DNA of 13,807 bases, from positions 1 through 13,807 of the forward strand of contig CBHCZH010000092.1 of the NCBI GenBank assembly GCA_965977975.1. Direction: 5' to 3'. Under the pieces are notes generated by a model. That model made no database searches. It saw nothing but the letters and a program-made list of their open reading frames with translations, and was not told the origin of the DNA. Positions 1 through 7,763 of this stretch are shown here, piece after piece (position 1 is the stretch's first letter; each line of letters opens with the position of its first letter). Made by a program: the position numbers and the translations under genes. The DNA is from Croceibacterium_A sp965977975 (GTDB taxonomy: Bacteria; Pseudomonadota; Alphaproteobacteria; Sphingomonadales; Sphingomonadaceae).

Positions 1-1905
1 GCCGGCTGGCTCGGCTGCGCGTTGCTTCAGCTCATCCTCTATCTGCGGCCGTCGCCTTACGGCGGGCCCTTTCTGCTCCAGTGGAAGGTCTTCATCGTCC
101 GGCCACTCGTCTACGAGCTGCTCTCGACCTGGCTCATCGCGCTGCCGTTCCTGGCGCTGTGGCTGGCGCTGTACAGACGCGAGCTGCCCTCGCCGCGCTG
201 GCAGTGGGCGCATTGGACCTTGGTCGGCCTAATGGCCCTCAACCTGCTCGTCACGGCCTTCGACCACGAGCTCTACCGCTTTCTCGGCCTCCGGCTCGGC
301 CCGAACTTCCTCGCGGTCTATGCCGACCCGACGACGCTGGCGGACAGCCTGTTCCTCAACGTCCTGCGCGGCGACCGAGGCGGCCCGTTCCTTTCGCCGG
401 TGCTGTGCCTCGGAGCGCCCGCGCTCTACTTGTGGTGGGCGATCCGGATGATGCCGCGAAAGCTGCGCAGCCCACGACCGAGTGCTGCCAATCCCAAGCT
501 CGCCCTCGCGATCCTCGTTCTGCCCCTGGCTACCGGGTTGGTCGGCTATTCGCTCGCCAAGGCGAAGTTCCGCCTGTCGCGGCTCGAACCCGCCACTTTC
601 GCAATCGTCCGCGACTTCGCCTGGAAATACCAGGACGACCGGCCGCCGGGCGACGTTGTCGAGCTGAGCCGCGAATGGCAGGCCGAATGGCTCGCCGGAA
701 GCACGGACAAGGCGTGGCGCTTCCCGGACGCGCGCTATCCGTTCGTGCGCGTTCCGGACGATTCGTCGGAACCCGCTCCGGACGAGCGGTGGAACGTGCT
801 CATCATCCAGCTCGAATCGGTGCGCGGGCTCGAGACCGGTCACCTTCGCCCGGGATTGTCCGATTCGCCCACACCTTATCTGGACCGCCTTGCGGCGCGC
901 CCCGACGCTGCGGTCTGGACTCGCGCGCTGACCTTCGGGCCGCCGAGCATCAACGGCCGGTTCGCGCTGCAATGCTCGATCACACCGTCCTCGCGCCGAT
1001 TCATTACCGCCCAGACCCGGGCGACGTTCTATTGCCTGCCCGATGCCCTGCGCCGCCGCGGGTATCGCGCCGAGATGTTCGCCGCCGGCGACATCGACAT
1101 GGATAACAGCACGGTCTGGGTGCAGCAGATGTACGATCGGCTGTGGCGTTATCCGCAGGAAGGGCAGCGCGATCGGCAGATATTCCGCCACGCAGCGGAG
1201 CGGATTCGTGAGATCGGACGCGATGGTCGGTTCATCGCCACGCTGATCTCGGCCAGCAACCACCACCCGTTCCGCTCGCCCGAGCCCGAGCTCGACGTCG
1301 CCGGATACGACACCGTCCACCAGCGCATCCGCAATACCGTGCGCTACACCGACGATGTGGTCGAAGAGTTGCTCGAGAGCCTCAAGTCCGAACCGTGGTT
1401 CGAGCGCACGCTGGTCGTGATCAACAGCGATCACGGCTACAACCTGGGCGAGCACGGCGGAATGGTCGGAGCCTATAGCCTCTACCGTGAATCGACCTGG
1501 ACCCCATTCCTCATCGTCGGCGCGCATCCGCGCCTGCCGGCCGGACGGCACAACAACGTCGTCACGCTGCTCGATGTTGCTCCGACTATCGCGGATATTC
1601 TCGGCTTGCGCGAGGCCAACCCGTGGCATGGCCACAGCCTGCTGACCGCCGCATCGGACCGGCGCATCCAGTGGGCGTTCCGCGATTCGGCGACCGCCGA
1701 GACGGACGGCTGGAGCGCGCTGTTCGACGGACAAGACGGCCGCGCGCGGCTCTACGACAATGCGCGCGACTGGCTACAGCGCCGTGACGTGGCCGAGAGC
1801 CATCCGGCGTTAACTCAGCGCCTGCTCGCCGACGCGGAGCGTAGCCGCCAGTTCAACGATTACCTGATCCGCCACGGGCGAGTCTGGCCAGCGAAGAGGC
1901 GATAG
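1..1905 (+). CDS. LTA-synthase-like membrane sulfatase / phosphoglycerol transferase family protein (5' end outside window)
   Basis: The reading frame is open to the first base, so the true start is probably upstream; a TTG at 22 is the first start-like codon but lacks a convincing ribosome site. The N-terminal ~190 residues hold several hydrophobic segments, followed by a soluble alkaline-phosphatase/sulfatase fold, the layout of LtaS-type enzymes that move phosphoglycerol or phosphoethanolamine onto glycans outside the inner membrane. Visible motifs: NVLIIQLES with the metal-ligand Glu (codon 814), SINGRF with a Ser at the nucleophile position (codon 946) where LtaS has Thr, SNHHPF with substrate/metal-region His (codons 1261 and 1264), and SDHGYNLGEHGG with the metal-ligand Asp-His pair (codons 1429 and 1432). 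It converges on the radical SAM gene. The fold assignment is firm. The substrate is not readable from sequence; a sulfatase or phosphoethanolamine transferase activity is possible. Confidence 0.88.
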   Translation, partial: AGWLGCALLQLILYLRPSPYGGPFLLQWKVFIVRPLVYELLSTWLIALPFLALWLALYRRELPSPRWQWAHWTLVGLMALNLLVTAFDHELYRFLGLRLGPNFLAVYADPTTLADSLFLNVLRGDRGGPFLSPVLCLGAPALYLWWAIRMMPRKLRSPRPSAANPKLALAILVLPLATGLVGYSLAKAKFRLSRLEPATFAIVRDFAWKYQDDRPPGDVVELSREWQAEWLAGSTDKAWRFPDARYPFVRVPDDSSEPAPDERWNVLIIQLESVRGLETGHLRPGLSDSPTPYLDRLAARPDAAVWTRALTFGPPSINGRFALQCSITPSSRRFITAQTRATFYCLPDALRRRGYRAEMFAAGDIDMDNSTVWVQQMYDRLWRYPQEGQRDRQIFRHAAERIREIGRDGRFIATLISASNHHPFRSPEPELDVAGYDTVHQRIRNTVRYTDDVVEELLESLKSEPWFERTLVVINSDHGYNLGEHGGMVGAYSLYRESTWTPFLIVGAHPRLPAGRHNNVVTLLDVAPTIADILGLREANPWHGHSLLTAASDRRIQWAFRDSATAETDGWSALFDGQDGRARLYDNARDWLQRRDVAESHPALTQRLLADAERSRQFNDYLIRHGRVWPAKRR

Positions 1906-1925
1906 ACGGCGCAGCGGGTGCGTCT

Positions 1926-1946
1926 CTTCCCCCTTGATGAGGGAAG
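1926..1946. terminator. possible bidirectional terminator hairpin between convergent genes
   Basis: The 51-base gap between two convergent genes contains a perfect 6-bp stem, CTTCCC (1926-1931) with GGGAAG (1941-1946), around a 9-base loop. A second small stem, GGAG/CTCC (1946-1949 with 1953-1956), overlaps it. No clear T-run follows on either strand, so intrinsic termination is only weakly supported. Its position between two gene ends is the main argument. Confidence 0.3.
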
Positions 1947-1956
1947 GAGCTACTCC

Positions 1957-3735
1957 TCAAGCTGCCGGTTGCTGGACTGCCTGAGCAGCCTCGATGATCG
2001 CGTCTTGCTTCGCCTTCTTGGCCAGGAACGCTTCGCCACCCGCCGTTTCGTGGATCAAGGCCAGCGTCTCGTTCTCGTCCTCGGTCACCGGCTGGATGGC
2101 GAGATCGGTGTACTCATAACGCCGCGGGTCGTTCTCGACCCGGCGCACGATCGCCGCCGCGCGGCGATAGCTGCGCCAGTAGCGCCACGCCTTGCCAGCC
2201 GTCTCGAGCGCATACTTGAGCTCGAACCAGCCCGGCAGCTCGCGGCGGAAGCCGGGACGGCGAGAGGCGCGGCGCTTGCGGCGCAGCACGCCGCCTTCCA
2301 TCGCGTGGAGCCCCTCGATCTGCCACAGCATCATGAACTCGTTCATGTACTGCACGGCCTTCTTCGGCCGCCCGCCTGGCCGAACTGCGTGGCGCCTCGC
2401 CACGGTTTCCATGTGCTCCTCGGTGAAGAAGATGTGCCAGGCGTCGCGGTAAGCACCTTCCCAGTCCTCGTCGGACATCTTGGGGTGATGGCTGACCCGG
2501 TGGTGCAGGTTGTACTTGTTGAGGTCGGGATCCATCCATTCGCCGGCCTGGAGCAGGTTGCGGTGGTCCTCCGAGCCCGGCAGCGGGGTCAGAAACGCGA
2601 TCTGGATCACATCGACTGGCAACTCGCGCTTGATGATCTCGATATCCCGGCGGATCGATTCGCGCGTGTCGCCAGGAAAGCCGAGGATGTAGCCGGCGAA
2701 AGTGAAGGCGCCCCTGTCGCGCCAGGCCTGCAACATCCGGCGGTAGTCGGTGATCTTGTTCTGGTTCTTCTTCGCCGCGACGAGGTTGTCGGGGTTGATG
2801 TTCTCGAGCCCGATGAACACTCGCATCGCACCCGCGCGCATCGCCTTGTCGATGAAGTTCGGGATCTTGTGGCACAACGCATCGACCTGGATGGTCAGGT
2901 TGGCCTTGATGCCCTCTTCCTCGCGCAGCTTGATCAGCCGATCGAAGAACTCCTCCCAGCGGCGGTTGCGGGCGAGGTTGTCGTCGGTAATGAAAAACGC
3001 CTTCACTCCCTGCGCGTGGTTCTCGCGGATGATCGCCTCGAGGTCGTCGGGCGTGCGGAAACGGCTCTTGCGGCCCTGGACGTTGATGATCGTGCAGAAG
3101 CTGCACTGGAACGGACAGCCGCGGCCGAGGTCGAAGCTCGACCAGCTCTGCGAATTGCGCTTGAGCGCGTCGATCGGCAGCGCCGGCAGGGGTGCGCCCT
3201 CGAGGTTGGGAAGATCCTTGAGGTAATCGTAAATCGGTTTCAGCTCGCCGTTCCACGCATCGCGCAGCACGAGGTCGAGTCGCCCTTCCTCGCACTCGCC
3301 GGCAAAAAGCGAGCAGCCGATGTCGAGCGCCTCCTGGATTTCCTTCGGCGTTTCCTTGAGCATCGACAGGCAGCCGGAGACGTGGAAGCCACCGATCATC
3401 ACCTGCAGGCCATGCGCGCGGAATTCGCGCGCCATGTCGAGCGCGCGGTCGAACTGGTTGGATTGAACACCGATCAGCCCGATCAGCGCCTTCGCCCCGC
3501 GCCGCTCGAGGTCGCGGGCAATCTGCGCCGGCACGACATGAGTATTGGTCTCGTCGATGGTGGCGAGGTTGATGCTCACGTCGGGCCCGAGCACTTGCCG
3601 GTCGGCACAGTCCTGGGCGATGCCGTTGACCGCGGCGAGCGAGTTCGAAGGGATGAGCGTGCGCCACCAGACGATCGGATAGCCGTCGTCGTCGTAATGC
3701 GACGGCTTGATCATGATGAAGTCGAATTGCCCCAT
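1957..3735 (-). CDS. B12-binding-domain-type radical SAM protein, substrate unknown
   Basis: A 592-residue protein. Residues ~1-165 look like a cobalamin-binding Rossmann domain (VMIGGFHVSG near its end), but I see no DxHxxG motif. Base-off cobalamin binding without that His is known in radical SAM/B12 enzymes, so this is not disqualifying. The radical SAM core follows, with the CX3CX2C cluster motif CPFQCSFC (Cys207, Cys211, Cys214), then FFITDDN, RVFIGLENI and GYILGFPGDT motifs typical of the barrel. The C-terminal ~150 residues are basic and family-specific. Start choice is well supported: AGGAGG (3740-3745) lies four bases before the ATG. It lies 74 bases downstream of the flippase on the same strand, so the two may be co-transcribed. 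Such enzymes often methylate or rearrange unactivated carbons. The substrate is unknown; context suggests an envelope lipid or sugar, which is inference. Confidence 0.9.
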   Translation of the reverse strand: MGQFDFIMIKPSHYDDDGYPIVWWRTLIPSNSLAAVNGIAQDCADRQVLGPDVSINLATIDETNTHVVPAQIARDLERRGAKALIGLIGVQSNQFDRALDMAREFRAHGLQVMIGGFHVSGCLSMLKETPKEIQEALDIGCSLFAGECEEGRLDLVLRDAWNGELKPIYDYLKDLPNLEGAPLPALPIDALKRNSQSWSSFDLGRGCPFQCSFCTIINVQGRKSRFRTPDDLEAIIRENHAQGVKAFFITDDNLARNRRWEEFFDRLIKLREEEGIKANLTIQVDALCHKIPNFIDKAMRAGAMRVFIGLENINPDNLVAAKKNQNKITDYRRMLQAWRDRGAFTFAGYILGFPGDTRESIRRDIEIIKRELPVDVIQIAFLTPLPGSEDHRNLLQAGEWMDPDLNKYNLHHRVSHHPKMSDEDWEGAYRDAWHIFFTEEHMETVARRHAVRPGGRPKKAVQYMNEFMMLWQIEGLHAMEGGVLRRKRRASRRPGFRRELPGWFELKYALETAGKAWRYWRSYRRAAAIVRRVENDPRRYEYTDLAIQPVTEDENETLALIHETAGGEAFLAKKAKQDAIIEAAQAVQQPAA

Positions 3736-3739
3736 TCGT

Positions 3740-3745
3740 CCTCCT
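3740..3745 (-). promoter_or_regulatory. consensus Shine-Dalgarno AGGAGG of the radical SAM gene
   Basis: On the minus strand AGGAGG is followed by ACGA and then the ATG at 3735. This consensus site fixes the start and suggests efficient translation even though the gene is second in a probable two-gene unit. The rest of the 74-base gap to the flippase stop shows no convincing terminator. Confidence 0.75.
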
Positions 3746-3809
3746 GATAGGGAGGTTATCCCATTTCAACCGGCCGCACTACCCCGCTGATTGTCTACCG
3801 AGTCTCCGG

Positions 3810-5288
3810 TCACGCGGCGCGAAATCCGGTCAAACGGAGTGTTTCGCCGGTGGCGCGCTGCCAGAGCTTCAAGCCGGCCCAATAGATCGCCAGGACGGCG
3901 GCGAGCGCGCCCAGATGCGCTGGCGCCGGCGCGTGGATCGCTATGTTGCGATGGGCGGCGAGCGCCGCGAGCGCTGCCACCGCCGCCGCGAGTAGCGGCC
4001 CTGCGCTGTGCCATAAAGGCGTGGTCAACCCGAAGCGAAACTGCAGCAACATGCGCCGCAATACCGCACCAGCGGCGATCGCGATCAGTACCGAAAGCGC
4101 CGCGCCGTCGATGCCGTAGGCTTCGATCAGCGGAATCGCGGTCGCGAGGTGGACGGCGATCATGCCGACCATCACCCACAACGCCAGCCGGGCGCGGAGA
4201 TAGAGCAGCAGCAGGTCACTGACGCTGAAGGCGCCCTGAATCGTCTCGGCTGCGGCAAGCAGCAGGAGAGCGACGTAGGCCGGGCCGAACTCCACGCCGA
4301 ACCAGTCGAGCATCGGCTCGCCAAGGGTGACGAGCGTGAGCACGAGCGCGAGCTGGATTGCCAGGATCATCCGCGTTGCCGAAGCGATCGCCGCCGACGT
4401 CGAAGCCGGCCCGTCGGCCGACAGCGTCTTCGCGACGATCGGCGTCAGCAGGCTGTCGAACGCCTGTCGGGCCTGGCGGATCGGAGTGCGCAGCTGGCGC
4501 GCCATCGAATAGATGCCGGCGGGAACCTCTCCGAGAAGCAGACCGACCAGATAGAGGTCCGCGCGGCCGAAGAACGCTGCGGTCATGTCGGTCGTCGTCG
4601 GCACGATCGTGACCCGAAGCATCCCCCACAGCGCGGCGGGATGCGGGCGGTAGCGGCGCAGGCCGAGACCGCCGAAGCTGCGGTAGACTCCCACCCCGGC
4701 GTAGGCGAGCGCCGCGATCGTTCCCGCCGCATAGCCAGCGACCAGGCCGCTCGCCTCGAAGCCGGCGAGAAAGACGGCCACCGTGCCCGCAAGGCCGACC
4801 CAGGGCTCGATGAGGCTGCGTGCGACGACCTCGTAGCGCATGCGGTGTTTCCAGCGCGTCGCGGCAAGGAACAGGTCGAGCAGCGCCTGGCCCGCGACCA
4901 GCGGGGCGACGAACAGCAAGGCCCGTGCGGTCTGTGGAGCGAGCGCGGAGACAGGCACGGCCACGGCGGCCGCCGCGATCGCCGCGCCGAGAACTAGGCC
5001 GACAAACGAAACCAGCAACACGGTGTCGAGAAACACATGGCCTTGGGATCGTCCGCCAGGCTCCTCGAGCAATTTGAAGAGGTAGCGCTTCATGCCCAGG
5101 CCGGCGATCGCCGTTGCCAGCTCGACCACTCCCACCGCGAGGCTGAACGCTCCGAACAGCGCAGCGCCGAACAGCTGCGCCGCGACAGCCAGGAAGATCA
5201 GCCGCGCACCGAGGCGCACGGCAAGACCGCCCCCTGCGGAGAGGCCGCCGCGCAAAATCAGGCGATGAGCGCGACCCTCGTCGGTCAT
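3810..5288 (-). CDS. polysaccharide/lipid-linked glycan flippase (Wzx-like, MOP superfamily)
   Basis: A 492-residue, almost wholly hydrophobic protein with evenly spaced membrane segments, consistent with the usual 12-14 helices of MOP-superfamily flippases. The N-terminus fits the family: a short charged stretch, then a glycine-rich first helix (RGGLSAGGGLAVRLGARL) and the GAALFGAFSLA segment seen in oligosaccharide-flippase proteins. Charged loops such as RQLRTPIRQARQAF and a repeat of the fold in the second half also fit. It would move a lipid-linked sugar across the inner membrane. The start at 5288 (ATG) has a weak GGCGG just before it. It is divergent from the first glycosyltransferase with an 87-base gap and precedes the radical SAM gene on the same strand. 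The exact cargo (capsule, O-antigen-like glycan, other glycolipid) cannot be told. Confidence 0.87.
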   Translation of the reverse strand: MTDEGRAHRLILRGGLSAGGGLAVRLGARLIFLAVAAQLFGAALFGAFSLAVGVVELATAIAGLGMKRYLFKLLEEPGGRSQGHVFLDTVLLVSFVGLVLGAAIAAAAVAVPVSALAPQTARALLFVAPLVAGQALLDLFLAATRWKHRMRYEVVARSLIEPWVGLAGTVAVFLAGFEASGLVAGYAAGTIAALAYAGVGVYRSFGGLGLRRYRPHPAALWGMLRVTIVPTTTDMTAAFFGRADLYLVGLLLGEVPAGIYSMARQLRTPIRQARQAFDSLLTPIVAKTLSADGPASTSAAIASATRMILAIQLALVLTLVTLGEPMLDWFGVEFGPAYVALLLLAAAETIQGAFSVSDLLLLYLRARLALWVMVGMIAVHLATAIPLIEAYGIDGAALSVLIAIAAGAVLRRMLLQFRFGLTTPLWHSAGPLLAAAVAALAALAAHRNIAIHAPAPAHLGALAAVLAIYWAGLKLWQRATGETLRLTGFRAA

Positions 5289-5375
5289 CCGCCGCCGTCA
5301 GCAATGCGATTCAGGAAAGGGCTCCCGGCCATCATGCCGCTTGTATCGGCGCGGCAGGCGTTGGACAAATGTCCG
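5289..5375. promoter_or_regulatory. divergent intergenic region with inverted repeat GGACA-AA-TGTCC
   Basis: This 87-base spacer lies between the divergent flippase and glycosyltransferase starts and should contain promoters for both directions. I could not identify convincing -35/-10 pairs. A perfect 5-bp inverted repeat, GGACA (5363-5367) and TGTCC (5370-5374), ends one base before the chosen ATG at 5376. It could be an operator half-site pair or an mRNA hairpin over the ribosome site, or chance. Other in-frame ATGs at 5304 and 5334 would shrink the spacer. Confidence 0.35.
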
Positions 5376-6521
5376 ATGGAGCCGGTGCAAAACGATCCGC
5401 GAGAAGGCGGCGGGCGGCCGGCGATCGTGATCTTCCGGTCTCCCCTGTTCAACCCCTCCGAAACCTTCGTGCGCGCCCATGCGCAATCGTTGGTCAGGTA
5501 TCGACCGCTGATCGTGGGGCTGGAGGACAAGGGCAACGTCCCCGCAAGCCTGCGCGAAGCCTTGTTCCTGCCCGAAGGCCCGGGTGAGCGGCTGCGCGCC
5601 CGTCTCGGCAGGTTTAGCGGCCTCGTGGAGCGCGTGCGTCGGCATCGGCCGCAGCTGGTTCATGCCCACTTCGCGACCGATGCTCTGGCAGCTCTCCCGC
5701 TGGCTCGCGCGCTCGGCGTCCCGCTGGTCACGACGCTGCACGGCTATGACGTCGCGCTGTCACGCGGGCGAATGCTGGCGTCGGGACGGCTCTCATGGGT
5801 GCGATACGCGTTGCAACGGGAGCGTCTGATGCGCACGGGCGAGCTGTTCCTGCCGGTGTCCGACGCGTTGCAGCGAGAGGCGTTGGCTCAGGGTTTCCCC
5901 GCCGGCCGAACGCAGACCCATTACCTCGGTGTCGATCTCAACCGGTTCCGGCCCGGCGGCGAGCGCGAGGCGGGCCTCGTCCTTCATGTCGGACGGCTCG
6001 TCGAGAAGAAGGGTACGAGAATCCTGATCGATGCCCTGGCGCAATTGAGCGAGACTCGGCTCGTAGTAATCGGCGACGGGCCCGAGCGCGGCCGGCTCGA
6101 ACGGCACGCGGCGAGCCTCGGCCAGCGGGTGCGGTTTCTGGGAGCGCTCGACGCCTCTGTCGTCGTTGAGTGGATGCGGCGCGCCTCGCTGCTCGCCGCG
6201 CCGAGCGTGACGGCACGGGACGGCGACACCGAGGGTCTGCCCACGGTGATCCTCGAGGCGGCAGCGTGCGGGCTGCCGGTGATCGCGACCCGGCATTCGG
6301 GCATTCCCGAAGCGGTCATCGACGGCGAAACCGGCGGTCTCGTCCCGGAGAACGATTGCCAGGCGCTGGCCGATCGTATCGCGCTCTTTCTCCGATCGAC
6401 CGAAATGCGCGCGCGAATGGGAGCGGCGGGCCGCCGGCTGACCGAAGAGAAGTTCGATCTGCACCGGCAGACCGCGCGTCTTGAGCAAATCTACGACGAG
6501 CTCCTCGCCCGCGCGAGTTGA
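5376..6521 (+). CDS. GT4-family glycosyltransferase with intact EX7E motif
   Basis: A 381-residue GT-B fold enzyme. The N-terminal acceptor domain shows SPLFNPSETFVRAHA and HAHFATDA...TTLHGYDV, features of colanic-acid/exopolysaccharide GT4 enzymes. The C-terminal donor domain shows LHVGRLVEKKG, VIGDGPERGRLE, then EGLPTVILE (Glu286 and Glu294, the EX7E motif) and CGLPVIATRHSGIPEAV. It probably transfers a sugar from a nucleotide donor to a growing glycan at the cytoplasmic face of the inner membrane. The frame is open far upstream into the antisense of the flippase, so the start is uncertain. ATG 5376 is chosen because the conserved region begins about 15 residues later and because it leaves room for divergent promoters; ATGs at 5304 and 5334 are alternatives. 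The next glycosyltransferase starts 33 bases downstream, so the pair is likely one operon. Sugar specificity is unknown. Confidence 0.9.
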   Translation: MEPVQNDPREGGGRPAIVIFRSPLFNPSETFVRAHAQSLVRYRPLIVGLEDKGNVPASLREALFLPEGPGERLRARLGRFSGLVERVRRHRPQLVHAHFATDALAALPLARALGVPLVTTLHGYDVALSRGRMLASGRLSWVRYALQRERLMRTGELFLPVSDALQREALAQGFPAGRTQTHYLGVDLNRFRPGGEREAGLVLHVGRLVEKKGTRILIDALAQLSETRLVVIGDGPERGRLERHAASLGQRVRFLGALDASVVVEWMRRASLLAAPSVTARDGDTEGLPTVILEAAACGLPVIATRHSGIPEAVIDGETGGLVPENDCQALADRIALFLRSTEMRARMGAAGRRLTEEKFDLHRQTARLEQIYDELLARAS

Positions 6522-6554
6522 CCCGGCGGTGGCGATGGCGGATGCCTCGCATTC

Positions 6555-7763
6555 ATGCGGATCGTCTATCCGATGCTGTGGTCCCGGCCGGGACGCAAGG
6601 CGTGTCAGGCGCAAAGCCTGGCCACGGTCGCTGCGCTCGCCCGACGCGGATACGAGATCACCGTGCTGCTTCCGCGAGCGGCATCTGACCCCGTCCTGAC
6701 GCCGGCCGAAATACGCACGTGGTTTGCGGTCGAGGGCGACTTTCTCGTCCGCCAGCTCCCCACCCGATGGGCGGGCGAGCGCATCGAGCGCACGTTGTTG
6801 TGGCTGCGACAAGTCTTCGCCGACCCGCAGGTGCGGGACGCAGATCTGATCTACTCGCGCATCCCGGCGATGTTCGCGATGGGCGGGTTGTCGCCAATTC
6901 CCTTCGCCACCGACCACTACCGTCCATGGCCCGACGTCTACCCTGCCATCCGCCCGCTGGTGAGCCGAACTTCGCGGGCCCGCGACTGCTTGGGCTTCGT
7001 GCTTCATTCCGAGTATGCGGCGCGGTCCTACCAGCGCGCAGGCGTGCCGGAAGATCGCATCCTGGTCGCGCACAACGGTTTCGATCCGCCCTCAAGCTTG
7101 CCCGGCCGATCCGAGGCGCGGGCGCGGCTCGGCCTCGCCCATGACCGCCGCACCGTCGTCTATGCCGGGCGCATCAATCCCGCAAAGGGCCTCGATACCG
7201 TGCTGGCGCTCGCCGAACAGCGGCCCGAAGTGCTCTTTTTGCTGGTCGGCTCCGAGGGTGAAGGCCAGGTCGAGAGGGCGGCAAAGCAACGCGCCAACGT
7301 CCACATCGCCCCTTGGGCCGAACCCACCGCCCTCCCCGCCTGGCTCGCGGCGGCCGACGTGCTGCTGATCCCGCCATCGCGCGCGCCGCTCGAGCGATTC
7401 GGCAACTGTGTGCTGCCGATCAAGCTGTTCGCCTACCTCGCCGCCGGACGGCCTATCCTCGCGCCGGCCGCGCCCGACACCGCGGAACTGCTCGAACATG
7501 GTGTCAACGCTTGGCTGATCCCGCCGGACGATCCGAAAGCCGCCGCGGATGGGCTCGACCGGTTGCTCGGCGATGCCGCGCTGGCGGACGAGCTTTCCGC
7601 CAGCGCTCTTCGCCTGTCGAAAGATCTCACCTGGGACCGACGCGCAGAGAAGATCGAGGGTTTCCTGCGCGAGCGTCTCGCTCAGCGTTCGCTGAACAGC
7701 AACACGTTGAGCCCGATCAGCCCCGCCAGCACCGGCGCCGCCCACGCGCCGAGCGCCGAGTGA
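6555..7763 (+). CDS. GT4-like glycosyltransferase with degenerate EX7E motif
   Basis: A 402-residue protein with a GT-B layout. The N-terminus has the glycine-poor MRIVYPMLWSRPG start and a first strand/helix. The middle has FVLHSEYAARSY and VAHNGFDPP, and the donor domain has VVYAGRINPAKGLDTV, FLLVGSEGEG and AAADVLLIPPS. At the place of the EX7E motif the sequence reads CVLPIKLFA, so Cys285 and Ala293 occupy the two positions that are Glu in the preceding enzyme. The following YLAAGRPILAP and NAWLIPPDD are conserved. It lies 33 bases after the first glycosyltransferase, probably in the same operon. Its last ~27 codons overlap the convergent permease gene and look unconserved. It probably acts in the same glycan pathway; altered donor binding or a non-catalytic role is possible. 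Confidence 0.88.
   Translation: MRIVYPMLWSRPGRKACQAQSLATVAALARRGYEITVLLPRAASDPVLTPAEIRTWFAVEGDFLVRQLPTRWAGERIERTLLWLRQVFADPQVRDADLIYSRIPAMFAMGGLSPIPFATDHYRPWPDVYPAIRPLVSRTSRARDCLGFVLHSEYAARSYQRAGVPEDRILVAHNGFDPPSSLPGRSEARARLGLAHDRRTVVYAGRINPAKGLDTVLALAEQRPEVLFLLVGSEGEGQVERAAKQRANVHIAPWAEPTALPAWLAAADVLLIPPSRAPLERFGNCVLPIKLFAYLAAGRPILAPAAPDTAELLEHGVNAWLIPPDDPKAAADGLDRLLGDAALADELSASALRLSKDLTWDRRAEKIEGFLRERLAQRSLNSNTLSPISPASTGAAHAPSAE

Noticed and set aside
229..1734. 501-residue minus-strand frame opposite the LtaS-like gene
   Set aside because: No recognisable motif, and it mirrors a gene with all metal-site residues.
1918..3747. 609-residue open frame on the plus strand opposite the radical SAM gene
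   Set aside because: It is the antisense shadow of a gene with clear CPFQCSFC and barrel motifs and a consensus ribosome site. Its own translation shows no family motif; long antisense frames are expected at this GC content.
5037..5375. N-terminal extension of the first glycosyltransferase back to 5037
   Set aside because: Most of it is antisense to the flippase, the composition is hydrophilic shadow-like, and the glycosyltransferase fold begins only after about 5415.
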